A stretch of DNA of 41,160 bases from Pelargonium nanum (Eukaryota > Streptophyta > Magnoliopsida > Geraniales > Geraniaceae), in assembly GCA_036897485.1 (NCBI GenBank), contig JAYMTF010000287.1, positions 1-41,160 of the forward strand, in the 5' to 3' direction. A program made the position numbers and the translations under genes. How positions within the stretch are numbered: the first letter of the stretch is position 1; every line of letters begins with the position of its first letter. This document shows positions 22,499 through 33,389 of this stretch, piece by piece. The notes under the pieces are model-generated. The model was not told where the DNA came from. It saw nothing but the letters and a program-made list of their open reading frames with translations, and did no database searches.

Positions 22499-25139
22499 CT
22501 AATTTTGTTTTGTCGTTAAATGGAAATACAACAATTCATTCCAGGTATCTGGAATCCCGGGAAGACACCAATGGCTGCAATCTTGGATGCTCGGGGAGAA
22601 CCGCTTCCCCGATCTTCCATATACCGATGGATGGCCATCAATCCTATATCCCGACAGACCAGTTATGTTCAACAGAGTTACCGGAGTTCTCATCTGCTTA
22701 ATCACATCTTCCACAATTATGTTCTTTTCGGAGTAATCGGTTATTGAAGTTGCGTTAAGAGGGACAGTAGCTTCCCTACAATGCCCACCAGAATTCCATT
22801 GCCCTCCTCTGATGAACAGACCAAATGTATGATCTTAGCAATTAAATCCCGAAACAATAAAAGAATCAAAGAGAAATTTGATCCTAGAGAGAGCGGGAGG
22901 GCAAACCTGAAGTGGGAAGGCGCTGAACTTCGAAAGAAAACTTTGGTTTTGCGTGGGTTGATACGGCTATCAACCCACGATGCCCAAGTGGTCAATGCTC
23001 TCCTAAAAGCTGTTGAAACGTCAAGTCGGGGATGAACTTGGTCTCTTTCCTGGTAGTAGTTAATCCTGTTGCGTAGGCACAGCACGATTATCTAAGCTTG
23101 AGAGGTTGCACACAAATAGTCCAAAGATTGCATCACAAAAGTCATTAACAAAAGGTAACTTTGTATAATTTCTATTTTCACTTAATTTAAATTGAATCAG
23201 CCCACTTTTCTAACATTTCACTTTACCGAATTGAAATAACACGTCCACAATCAATCTCTCAAAATTTAGATTGATTTAACCCACTTAAGGAAAAATAGTA
23301 GTTTTTTTAATCCCACATTTTCCCTCCTGAAAAGTTAAACTAACGCTGTTAATGTTGCCATTTTGTAACACGGAATCTCCAATACTATTTCATCAGGTCT
23401 CAGGCATATTTAGCAAATCTCATAAAGATAACCCAATCATAAAGACATACAGTATATATAGAAATGTTCCTATTGAATGCTCTTTCCTTTCTTTTTCAGA
23501 TCCAATCAAATGTAGATAAAAGCCAGGAGACGGTTAAATTGATACATCTGGCAAGGTTTAGAACTAGAATGGCACTAACCCGGATTTTGTTTTGTAATGT
23601 GACCACCAATGTGCAGTGTTGAAGACCAAAATATCAGCTCCTCGCCATCTTGAAGAGCCATGATCAATGGCATCGATTCGCAAGGTTGGCACTCGCTTCT
23701 GCCCTACTCTGGCCTTACTCTCATGTACCAAGAAATGGGTCACATAGTACTCAACAGTGCACTTATAATCCTGCAAGAACAACCTCAAAAAAATAACCAA
23801 TAACTATCAAATGATGCAAAAACACAAAAGCAAAATGAAACCAAAGGTACAGGCTTTACCACAAATTTGAAGCTATAAATTCCCTTCTCTTTGGTGATTC
23901 TTCTCCCATGGGTCTCATAGACCTTCTTTGGGTCTTTTATAGCTCCCATTAGCAAACACAGCATAGATTCCCATTGGTTTCGATTGATCGAATCCCCCAC
24001 AAATACAAGCCTTTTTCCTCTAATCAATTCCAGCATTTTTGTTGCATTGAACCTATAATAATATATCAATCATATTATCATCCCAACACCAAAAACACAT
24101 TTTCAAATTGTTCTCAACAACAAGTTCCAAAATCAAAATACAACTACAAAAGATATGAAATCAAGTAGTGGCTGATTACTAATTAGTACCTTGGGATGTC
24201 ACAATCTTGTGGTTGCCATCTCCATTTCATGTACCCTTTGTCCAATCTCCCATTACTTTGACAATTGAAACCTTCATCAATGAAAGGACATGAAGTGTTT
24301 GTGTACAGTGGATAGCTCTCATCATAGACCCACTTCCCTTTTGTAACATCACATTCTCTTACCCTCTTCTCTTCAATCTTTCCATTGCTTAAAGCTTCAA
24401 TTTTTTTAACTGAAGTTGCTCCAATCTTCTTCCCCACAACCCTCTTGCTACTTTGACCTTCAATTTTTTCTACAGAATCCACTTTTTTCCTCTTTCCTTC
24501 ACTCGTCTCACTACTGATAACTTCAATTTCTTGAACTGAAACTCCAGAGTCACTCTCTAGCATAGCTGTCAAATTACCAGCTTTCTCTCCATTTTCAGCC
24601 ACTTGATTCTCATTTCCCTTTTCTCCAATTCCTGTCATAATCTCAAACCCAGAAGTATTTTCTGGTTTTGGCTTTTTCTCAGCTGGTGCTGAAGAAACAC
24701 CAGAGTCACTCTCTACAAGAGCTGTAAAAATGTCACCTGCTCCATCACCAGCTTTCTCTCCATTTTCAGCCACTTGATTCTCATTTCCCTTTTCCTCAAT
24801 TCCCTTAATAATCTCAAACCCAGAAGTATTTTCTGGTTTTCTGAAATGGGTAAGAGCCAAATCTGGCTTTTCCACTGTTGGTGCTGAAGAATTTCCAATT
24901 GAACTTGGACCAGTACTGTGCAAGACCTGAACACTAATGGATCTGAGACCTAAACTGATGGAGGAGGATGATGATGATGAGGTATTGAGGTTGATGAGAT
25001 CAACTTGTTGAGGAACAAAAGGAGTAGATTTAACAAACCAAACAGAGAAGAAGCTGAGGAAGATCAGAGAAGTAAAAATGGTAACTGAAAATAGCAAAAA
25101 TCTTGTAGATTTGAAGGAGAAACTTCTCTGTCTCTCCAT
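22499..25139 (-). CDS. Trichome birefringence-like (TBL/PMR5) polysaccharide O-acetyltransferase
   Basis: Five minus-strand exons, 25139-24190, 24052-23860, 23770-23580, 23065-22907 and 22808-22499, join in phase to 600 aa. Residues 14-36 are a single hydrophobic anchor ([20 protein letters not shown]), so this is a type II Golgi protein. A variable stem follows to about 260, containing a 57-residue internal duplication. The PMR5N/TBL region starts at [18 protein letters not shown] and includes [10 protein letters not shown] and [13 protein letters not shown]. The esterase GDS is at 336-338 ([15 protein letters not shown]) and the C-terminal DxxH is DCSH at 574-577, followed by [17 protein letters not shown] proteins O-acetylate wall polysaccharides such as xylan, mannan or pectin; the substrate cannot be told here. 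Length and architecture suit the TBR/TBL1/TBL2 group. Confidence 0.93.
24540..24870 (-). repeat. In-frame 171-bp tandem duplication in TBL exon 1
   Basis: ACCAGCTTTCTCTCCATTTT (plus-strand reading) occurs near 24576 and again near 24747, 171 bp apart. In the protein, [23 protein letters not shown] and ESDSGVS each appear twice, 57 residues apart. The copies are nearly identical and differ mainly by a short insertion (DGAGDIF) in one of them. Confidence 0.92.
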
Positions 25140-26441
25140 GCTTGCCTTTCAGTTACTCACTAAACTTGGTGCAAAACAGCAAAAGATAAATCATAAGCTT
25201 CATAAAAATCAAAATCAAAATAAAAAATCAAAATTTTGGAGTGTTTTAAGGACTATGAGTGAAGAAGCAAATGCTATGCCAGTCAAGCTAAATAAAAAAA
25301 CAATTAATGATAATAATTGAAGAAGTGGCAGAGAAGACATACCACAACAACACAAGATAATGTGGAGTAGGTTTCAGGAACTCCACTTGAGGTGGTGAGT
25401 GTGGATTCTCATTATTTACCAAAACGCCCCTGTTTCCCTTTTAAATTTTTGGTCAGTTGACTCAACTGAAATATAAAAATATTTTATTTTTGAATTTAAA
25501 ACAGTTTAAAAAGTAATAAAAACTGAAATTTGCACTGCCTCAAAAGGCTCAAATTGTGTGGAATTATTAGGCCTATCTTGTAATTTTGCATTTGGATAAC
25601 AGATGACAGCAAATAGTTAGTGGCAGATTGTAATTATTATCATGTTCTCTTCATAACCATTGATTCTTTGCTTCTATCAGTATTTAATGAAAACTGTCTT
25701 TGCTTCAACTGCTAAATCACTCAAAATTGTTAATAAAATAAATTTATAGGAAATGCACCAAAGTAGACATTTTTTGTCCTTCTTTAACTAATAAAAGAAA
25801 CCAATTTCATTTTCAGTTGATCTTTGTTATGCTGTTTAGGGATAAAAACTAAATATGAAAATAGTATTTGAGGGAGTGAATCTCTTTACTAAAGTTACTT
25901 AATTTGTATTACACTTTTACTAACTCTTCTTTTTTTTTTTTAACTTTCTAAAGTATGTTACTGTTGTTATGGGTGTGCATTGGGAGGCCCATTGGGCCTA
26001 TTGACATGCAATTTTGGGCCATCCAATATAGAGCATAAGCCCAATAATTATAATCATTCTTTGATAAACTAAAATGCCATATAGATAGTTAGAGAGCTCT
26101 ACTAAAAATATAGATGGCTCATTTTGTTATGGTTTGGGTGGACTGAAAAGAGATAGTAGAAAGCACATTGCGACTAGAACTGCTCACTATTGTTCTAATA
26201 TCCTCCAAAAATATATGTATGGCGCGTCATATAGTTCATAATCATTGAAACACGTGGTTTTAGACGTTTGGTCCTCTCAAGATTTTAAACTCGAGCCTCC
26301 CTTCAGATGTTAGTATTGCTACCGAAAGAAGAAAAAAAATACCATCTTTTGACTTTTTCACTAAATCTGGGCCAAGATGAAAAAAACCCATATTATAAAG
26401 CCCAACACAACAAACAAATCATTAAGTATTTTGCAAACAAG
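25140..26441. other. Intergenic region between the TBL and U3 genes
   Basis: The left part is the TBL leader and promoter. Around 25975-26030 there is a cluster of GGCCCA/TGGGCC motifs (AGGCCCATTGGGCCTATT, then TTTTGGGCCATCC), which in plants often mark promoters of housekeeping genes. No coding sequence was recognised. Confidence 0.45.
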
Positions 26442-26453
26442 AGTCCCACATTG
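26442..26453 (+). promoter_or_regulatory. Upstream sequence element (USE) of the U3 gene
   Basis: AGTCCCACATTG matches the plant snRNA/snoRNA USE consensus RTCCCACATCG with one mismatch. It sits about 65 bp upstream of the RNA start. Confidence 0.75.
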
Positions 26454-26474
26454 ATAAAGCAGAAGAGAAAGTAA

Positions 26475-26484
26475 AAGTAAATAG
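26475..26484 (+). promoter_or_regulatory. TATA-like element of the U3 gene
   Basis: AAGTAAATAG lies about 28 bp before the RNA start and about 22-24 bp after the USE. In plant snRNA-type genes the short USE-TATA spacing is the RNA polymerase III arrangement, the class to which plant U3 genes belong. Confidence 0.5.
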
Positions 26485-26508
26485 AGAAGCTTTTGTGTGT
26501 TGAAGGTC

Positions 26509-26725
26509 ACGACTATACTTGAACAGGGTCTGTTCTATAGTTCGTACATATGTATCCATGATTACAATGGAGACTAGAACCTAAGTCTGGTTGATGAATC
26601 ACCACCGTGCGATCAGAGCGTGATTGATGGTCAGCCACTCATCCTATTGGTGTGCCTGACTGTAGGGGATCGTTTCCCAGTCAGGCTCAGGTCCAGCTGG
26701 GATGGTCGCTCGGTTGTCTGACAGA
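26509..26725 (+). ncRNA. U3 small nucleolar RNA
   Basis: The sequence follows plant U3 from end to end over about 217 nt. The 5' box A region is ACTTGAACAGGGTCTGTTC followed by TATAGTTCGTAC. Next come AATGGAGACTAGAACCTAAG and the box C' segment GGTTGATGAATCACCACCGT. Boxes B/C lie in GAGCGTGATTGATGG, and a stem arm follows in CGTTTCCCAGTCAGGCTCAG. The 3' part is GGTCGCTCGGTTGTCTGA, containing box D. U3 guides early pre-rRNA cleavage and 18S folding in the small-subunit processome. A plant USE and TATA lie upstream, and a T6 run (26736-26741) follows, as for polymerase III termination. Box A has small departures from the usual plant form, so a divergent or inactive copy is possible. The exact ends are approximate. 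Confidence 0.9.
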
Positions 26726-26735
26726 CTCACCTCCC

Positions 26736-26741
26736 TTTTTT
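26736..26741 (+). terminator. Oligo-T run downstream of U3 (polymerase III terminator)
   Basis: Six T residues follow the box D end of U3 by about 10 nt, which is the expected polymerase III stop signal. Confidence 0.5.
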
Positions 26742-27445
26742 ATATCTCGACACGTGTTCTCCATCCAACGGTCCAACCTGATTTTTGGACTTGAATTCAC
26801 GGACACTCAATGCTCGACTCAAAATTGTACGAGTTTGGGTCTCATATGATGGACTTGGCCAATGTTTGGTTGGATCGGACAAATTCACATGTTTTGTATA
26901 CAATAACTGAACCAACCTAACTCGCAATCAGCACTAACTTTGGATCGGATTAGGCAGTTTTAATCTGAACCAGAATGAATCAGGCCGAAGCCCAAACTAC
27001 CGGCTCTAAATTGTAGTTACTTGGCTTTGAATTGATGGTTAGACCTTTTTTACTATGGGCCCGGGTCTAAAATGGTTGGATAAAATTATCACGACTTCTC
27101 ATTTAGCAACTTTTTATCGGTTTTAATTTCTTCCACTAAATAACGAGACATGTTACAACCGAAAAAGTAATTCGAATAGAGAGTATTTTAGGCCATCCCG
27201 TTTTGACCCGCAATCCGGTCTATTCACATAGCTGACAATGCAATTTAAAGAGGCACATTCAATTCATAGCATAAGCTAATAAAGGCTCATTGGCTCAAGT
27301 ACAACAATTCTTTCAGAAACTACCAATATGCCCATACACTGATTCTATGTTTCTCATACATCACACAAATTCATGAAAATAACACAATTGATCAACACCA
27401 AATCTTGATCACATCCTATAACAATACACTTGCAACTTTCATGAA
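26742..27445. other. Intergenic region between U3 and the SMP-30-like gene
   Basis: No gene is evident. Around 26940-27017 the sequence resembles degraded GGATCGG/CCGAAGCCC-rich repeats ending in CCGGCTCTA, the same terminus seen in other small repeats of the window. The right end is the 3' UTR of the minus-strand SMP-30-like gene. Confidence 0.4.
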
Positions 27446-30337
27446 TCAATCAAAAACAGCCTCAACAAGTGCATGCTTCATTTTTGGATATCCCATACCA
27501 AGCATATGACTCAGATACACCTTACCATCCTTCACAGTCGCTGCTGTCGCGAGCCGATGAGCCGGGCCAGAGAATTTTGCCACAACAGCTGCCGTCTCCC
27601 ACCCGTCTGAGCTCTCTACTAATCTCGCAGACGGGTTTCCTGCAACAACAAGCTTCGTCGGGGACAAAAGCTCCAAGCCATCTCCGAATGTTAGAGGGCC
27701 TCCAGCAACCTTAATCAACTTCACTTCATCACCTTTTGTTAGGTCAACCTTAAACAAATTGCCGCTAAAGGTGTGGACAACAATCAAGTAACCATCGGGA
27801 TGGTACACAATCCCATTTAGTCCTACGAGTTTTTTGTACCACTCCTTAGGAGCGAAGAGCGGGCTCTGGATAACTGATAGCAACTCCCCGTTTACGCCAA
27901 CTTTCCATATTTTGCTACCTTTGCAATCGGTGACATATGAAATGCCCTCTGGATCAACGGCAACATCATCCGCAAAAGACTTCTCGTCACCTGCACTCAC
28001 TCATTGGAAATATATAAGCAAAATGCAATGAATGCCGTATATAATGGAGCAATCTATTAGGCAGCAACACTTCTGTTATATGTTCACTTTAGTAGTCTAT
28101 GTTACAGTCATGACGCATGAGCAATAAGAAACAAGACTCGTGAAATATATATCCACGCGATTAATCAAGAAATAGCAGACTGCAATTAAGTCTGTTGGAA
28201 AGTGAACAATCTTGAATCATAATGTATATAATGAAGCAACCTATGACGCATAGTCACTTCTGTTATACGTTCACTGTAGTATATATTACAGTCATGACTC
28301 ACGGGCAATATGAAACAAGACTCCTTAGAGATATACCCACAATTAATCAAGAAATAACAAAAAGTCATGACATCTGTCGGAAAGTGAACAATCTTGAATC
28401 ATACTATGTATAATAGAGCAACCTTTTAGACATTATCACTACTGTTATATGTTCACTCTAGTCCACACGACCGTCATTGATGCAAGAGATGGGACACCAC
28501 TATGCTTCGAAAAGTTTGCTTGGTCCACGCAAAACAGGGCTTAACTGTGAGCCAGTTTGAGGGGCATTTTGGTCATTTTTCTATTTCCGGGAATTTTCAT
28601 GTATGATATAGCGACCTATTAGGCATAATCACTTCTGTTATATGTTCACTAAGTCTATGTCACAATCATGACTCACGAGCAATAAGAGAAATAGGAGAAT
28701 GTCACAAGTCTATCAGAATGTGAACAAACTTGACTTTGTGCAATAGATTCACCTAGTTACAATAGGTTGTGCAAACAATTGAAAGTACTCCACAAAAGTC
28801 TTGGTAATACATAGCGAGTAATAGCCGGCCAACACAAAAACAATGATTTTTAAAGGGCGAGGTTGTTTTCTATAAAGCCTTCCCTCACAGCTAACCAACA
28901 GATTAGGACATTTTGGATTTAGACTATGATCAGTTTGACAAAAGCATACTGGTGGGTGATCCAACCCAGCAAAGAATAAAGCCTATTGCTTGTTTCATAA
29001 TTAAGTATTAGTATTATTTTGACAACTTAGTCCTCATAACCTGAACTGCCATTGACAACTCTAAAGAAATATACTGTAATATAGTGATTAAAAAATCAGC
29101 TTCTGATCTGTGTTCAACAGGGAACAAACACGTGCCTACCATTATCACACCCCATAACCATAAATAAATTTCTTCTTCTTTATACATAAACTTTTGGTAG
29201 ATGCTTCTTGGAACAAGCAATCTGATTTCAGTCCAAAAATATAATATCATAATAAAATATATATATCAATTGGACTGCAATTGCATCAATAAAGCATAAA
29301 TTTATATGTATAGTTTAAGGAACCAATTGATGAAGAGAACTGCACTTGAGACATTTTCTAATTTCTACACTAATTCTCATTATTATGGATTTAAAGATTG
29401 GCTTTGTGGGATTTTGAATTCAAATGTTCAAATTTGTGTCTAATTGACTAATTCTATTCCTAATCTGGGATTTGTGTAACTCACTAAACTTCAATTTCAT
29501 AACTGAAATTTGAGAATCAAATAACTTTTACTAATGCTATTCAAAACTAATCACTTTTGACTTCTCTTAGAATTAGCCATAGAGCCGACAATTTGGACAC
29601 GAGACCACGAACGCCCAAACCCGATACACAAATTCAGTACTCGGGTCGGGCAAATCCACTATAATCCGAACTAAAACCCGAATTGTTGCCTCTAAACTTA
29701 GTTACTATCTACAAGTCTGCCTTAAATTTTATAGTGCACCTAACAATAAAAATAAATGCTTGTACAATTATGGGTTGTTTTTGTAAGGAATTAATGTTCA
29801 TATAAAGCAAGAATAAAAATAAATAAATTCTTGCGGCGATAAGGCGCGAAAATATCAAACGGCCATCAATGAATCAACGGAAAAAGAAAAAAACGTACCA
29901 GGCCCGCCGAGTACGGTGAGAAACAGGCGAGTCCACGTGGACAGATCATAGGCCGTCAACACACTATACTTGTTCCCAATCACGTCGGCGTGGACCACCA
30001 GGAGACGGTTCCTCGGCCGGTCAATGACGATTCCGACGGTTCCGTTTCCGGCCAGGTCAAGGTCCTTCACCACCGTCACTTCGTCGAGTACAGCGTCCGG
30101 CGGCGAGCGGTCGTCGGGGACCGAAATCTGGCCGACGCCGCCTTCGAGGAAGGAGACTAAGAATCGACGGTTGAGATCGTCCCACAAGGCGCACTCCCGG
30201 AGCCAGCCGCCGGCGCGGTAATGGAAGACGTGAGTGGCCGGCGCGGCGGTTTCGAGGGAGATGAGGTAGGCTATGGGAATCGCAGAGATGAGGAAGAGAA
30301 AAAGGAAGGTTTTGATTGAGCAGATTCGAATCGCCAT
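27446..30337 (-). CDS. SMP-30/gluconolactonase-like (strictosidine-synthase-like) beta-propeller protein, ER/secretory
   Basis: Two minus-strand exons, 30337-29899 and 27990-27446, are joined across a 1.9-kb intron within a Gly codon and give 327 aa. The N-terminus (MAIRICSIKTFLFLFLISAI) is a signal peptide or signal anchor. The rest is a six-bladed-propeller type sequence with SMP-30-like strands such as ADDVAVDPEGISYVTDCKGS, LNGIVYHPDGYLIVVHTFSG and KVYLSHMLG. Annotation pipelines often call this family calcium-dependent phosphotriesterase superfamily or SMP-30/gluconolactonase/LRE-like. No substrate is known and I do not infer one. Exon 1 is unusually GC-rich for this window. A likely TATA (ACTATATATAG on the minus strand, near 30488-30500) lies about 155 bp upstream. 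The intron carries a four-copy tandem array. Confidence 0.87.
28030..28735 (+). repeat. Four-copy degenerate tandem array in the SMP-30-like intron, unit about 187 bp
   Basis: TTCTGTTATATGTTCACT or a close variant recurs near 28071, 28258, 28441 and 28633. It is accompanied by CAGTCATGACTCACG(A/G)GCAAT and AAAGTGAACAATCTTGAATC, so the unit is about 184-192 bp. The third copy is interrupted by unrelated sequence (about 28480-28600). Confidence 0.85.
29580..29694. mobile_element. Short TAGAGC-ended repeat (possible hAT-derived remnant) in the SMP-30-like intron
   Basis: The left end TAGAGCCGACAATTTGG and the reverse complement of the right end, TAGAGGCAACAATTCGGG, are inverted repeats 115 bp apart. 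The interior is CCCGA/TCGGG-rich. No target duplication could be confirmed. Confidence 0.45.
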
Positions 30338-31515
30338 TGTTGTAGATTTTGCTGTTTCTGTCTCTGTCTCTGTCTCTGGCTATGTGTAGTGAAGAAGAAG
30401 AAGAAGAATAAGAAAATGGGTATTTTTTTGGAGTGTTTGTTTTGTAGTGAGACTGAAGAGTCGAGAGAGATGCCATTACAATATAAACTATATATAGTAT
30501 ACAGTGCTAGGTAAGTGTTGAAAGTTTAAAATTATGTTAAACTTGTTGATTTGAACATTGTCCTATTATTAAACGAGTTGAGTTGTACAATAAATTAAAT
30601 AAGTCAACTTCGATATGTTTAGGATAAAATCCGATTTGAAAATTAGTAAGACTAAATAAATTGACTATGTTGAATACATGAATGTATTTGTAATGTGTCG
30701 AGAAACAAACAAATAAGTTAAATCAATGAATAGGATTTGGCCAAATACATGGTAGGAATAAATAAAAAAATGTTGATGCCTACCTAATTAGTAATTAATT
30801 ATACTAGTAATCTATAATTGAACAAACAAACAAAAAAGCATTTTATTTTTTGGTGTGGGAAATGAATAGATGATACCAAGAATAAATTTGGATTTTGGAT
30901 GAATCAAGACTAAATATTCAAATTTTGGCATATATGATTTTGTATTATATTTATTTTCTTAACTTTTTCGGGATCGTTTGTCTTCGTTCCATGTATGAAA
31001 CTCGACGTACTTATTTCTCCTATAAAAACAATTTACTTTTCTTTAAAATGAGTTTTTGTTTTCTTATAAAGTTAATTTAGATACGTTAATTATTAATAAT
31101 ATTTTAATCATGTTTGATTTAAGTATATAAAAGAGGATGCAACACTATCTAATTTATTCAAATTTTTACTAATTATTTCGTAAATGGTGGTGTAGAGTTG
31201 GTGACCGTACTAGCGACTTGCTTTGGTCATTGTTGACTAAGAACGTGTAATGCGATGGCTTTTTTTTTTTGTTATTTTTTTGCAATTGTATGTTTTGCGT
31301 GTACTAACTATAATTTTCAGCCTATCAACTTTTTGAATGATTCCTATATATATTTTAATTTAAAATATTTTTATGAAATACTTGTTATTATTTTACTGCT
31401 TAGAATATAAAAACATTATGTATATTTGATGGGCTTGAATTTGAGTGAGCCCAAATGTAAACTCCTGGTGGGTCCCACTTGGCCCAGGAAGGGCAATTTG
31501 GGCACTTACAAAAAC
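30338..31515. other. Divergent intergenic region between the SMP-30-like gene and COX5C
   Basis: The left 150 bp hold the SMP-30-like leader, including a TCTGTC microsatellite (30354-30377) and the minus-strand TATA. The rest is AT-rich with no gene, up to the COX5C proximal promoter from about 31430. Confidence 0.5.
31430..31504 (+). promoter_or_regulatory. Cluster of site II (TGGGCY-type) elements in the COX5C promoter
   Basis: TGGGCT (31430-31435), AGCCCA (31448-31453), GGCCCA (31481-31486) and TGGGCA (31499-31504) lie just upstream of the presumed start. Site II elements of this kind are known as common features of plant nuclear genes for respiratory-chain subunits, so the cluster fits the gene it precedes. 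Confidence 0.65.
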
Positions 31516-31945
31516 TGAAGACCACCTCTCTCAGCCTCATCTAACTCAGGATCTCGACAATTCCCAATTTCTCTTCCTCGTCTTTCTCGTACCTTCGCTC
31601 AGGTAAACCCTAATTTTCCAAATCTACCGATTCTTCTTCCACATCCTGATTGCCATTAGATTGTTATGTTCGTTTCAAGCTTTGATTTTTGCTTTTGTAT
31701 CTGAATATGGATCTTACGGTTGATTGTGTTGTTTTTAATTTTTTTACTCTAGCAATTGATGAGTCCCATTTCGTCTATTTCTGCTTTGTTTTCTGTGTTT
31801 GATTCCAGAGAAAATGTTGGAAACTACAAGAAATTTTTAATCTTTCTGAGCAACGGTTGCTCAGTGACTGAGATCCATTTCTAGCAGATAGATTTGTGAA
31901 ATACGGATTTAGGAATGGATTCTTATTCATCTTTCAATACTATAT

Positions 31946-32400
31946 TGATTTAGAACTGATTGGTTGAGTCCTAAGAATCACTCTTCACAGGAGACATTTT
32001 TCTTGAGATTATTTTATATTTTAGTTGTGAATTGTTGCTTTTGATTTGATTTATGAACAGAATCATTGAGTTGTCATTGAGTTTTGCTTATCGATTTAGA
32101 ACCGATTGGTTGAGTTCTAAGGATTACTGTGTATAGGATAAAAGTTATGATGGAAAGAGCATTCATCTTGAGCCTATTTGACAGTTCAGTTGTAAGTTGC
32201 TGCTTTTGATTTGATTGATGAACAGAATCAGTGAGTTGTTGTTCAGTTATGCTTATAGTTTTATAACTGTTTGGTTGAGTTTTAAGAATCACTGTGCATA
32301 GAAGAAAAATTCCGATGCAGATTGGCTTCATCTTGTGCTTATTTGATTTTTAATTGGTTCATGGACAGAATCAGTGATTTATTAATGATTTTTGCTTTTA
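31946..32400 (+). repeat. Three-copy degenerate tandem repeat in the COX5C leader intron, unit about 157-165 bp
   Basis: GATTTAGAACTGATTGGTTGAG, written here in its three variants, occurs near 31948, 32094 and 32260. It is followed in order by a TCTTGAG/TCTTGTG block and by GATTTGAT..ATGAACAGAATCA. Two of the copies contain TTTGATTTG (32040-32048 and 32205-32213), which matches the published intron-mediated-enhancement motif TTNGATYTG. Confidence 0.8.
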
Positions 32401-32958
32401 ATTTCATTCATAAACGATACCAGATTGGTGTACATGCCAGATTTTTGTTGGTGTGCTTTTTAAGTGCTGTTTTTGTACTTCATGAGCATTTTATGAAATG
32501 CAACATGGTTTTGCTGTTTGCGCTGTGGTTTTTCGGCTTCTGATTGAAGATTTCGAACTTGTTTATGTGCTGATTGTAAAGTTCTATAATGACCATTTTG
32601 TGTAACTTTGTAACCTCAATAGTAAAATATATTACATGTAATAGCAAGACTTTTTTTCCATGTTTTTTAGTGTTCTTGTGTAAGCACTCGTGTTTGTGGG
32701 GCTACGAGACTATATTGATGTTTGTGTTCAGTAAATTAACTAATTAAGTTAGTTTGTGTAGTCAGAGCAGAACATTGACAATTTATTAAAAGATCATTAT
32801 CCTAGATTTGGTTGCATAATTAGACAAGTTTTGGAACATCCTTACTATATGAATTAGGGTCATTGTCATGCTGATTTTACTGTTGATTTTAGTGGTACTA
32901 TGAGGTCAACTTCAATCATGCAACATTCATCATAATTTTTGCCTGATTTTTGATATAA

Positions 32959-33235
32959 GGGTAAATTGTAGATAAATACCCTATTCATAACCTCATTTAC
33001 AGATAAGTTCCTCTTTTTTTCGTGACAATCAACTCCATGTACTTTCAATTTTTCATTCTGTTAGTTATATTTAGCCAAAAAATTATCTTGGTCATTTTAG
33101 CCTTACGATCACCTTCAGTTTCACATTGTCAGAATATTTTTTTTTTTTGAAAACATATTGAGTTAGTTGTGGCAAAAAAAAAAGGAGCTATCTGCTCATG
33201 AGGTCAAGTATAGTTTATTTATCTGCAACTTTCCC
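32959..33235. mobile_element. 277-bp inverted-repeat element (MITE-like) in the COX5C leader intron
   Basis: The left end GGGTAAATTGTAGATAAATA and the reverse complement of the right end, GGGAAAGTTGCAGATAAATA, are long inverted repeats of about 50 bp. Both include GACCTCAT/AACCTCAT and AGATA..TCCTCTTTTT. There is no coding capacity. Target duplications could not be resolved, so no superfamily is assigned. Confidence 0.6.
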
Positions 33236-33389
33236 TAGAAATATTTCATGGTCAGTTCTTACATGGTTTTTCCGGATTCAATTGTTTAACATTATGTGAT
33301 TTGTTGTTTTCCTTTTGTAATAAAACATAACTTCAAGTCACGGTTTGCTTTTTCCTTGTAGCTTTTACTAGCTTCCGAACAGAGAAACA

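Larger units (their letters stand above)
31603..33361 (+). other. 1.76-kb leader intron of COX5C
   Basis: The donor is CGCTCAG/GTAAACC at 31603 and the acceptor is TTCCTTGTAG ending at 33361, 28 bp before the ATG. A telo-box AAACCCTAA (31605-31613) lies just inside the donor. COX5C genes of other plants are known to have a leader intron needed for strong expression, so this is probably regulatory. It carries a three-copy tandem repeat and a 277-bp inverted-repeat element. Confidence 0.75.

Noticed and set aside
22741..23085. ORFs here and at 23564-23800 and 23785-24069 as separate small genes
   Set aside because: They are exons 2-4 of the TBL gene read into flanking introns; splice signals and TBL motifs join them in phase.
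26652..26927. Protein ORFs on both strands around 26.7 kb
   Set aside because: They overlap the U3 snoRNA and its flank and have no protein features.
29970..30476. Arg/Ser-rich ORFs opposite or out of frame to the first exon of the SMP-30-like gene
   Set aside because: Shadows of a GC-rich exon; the chosen frame has a signal peptide and joins the downstream exon in phase.
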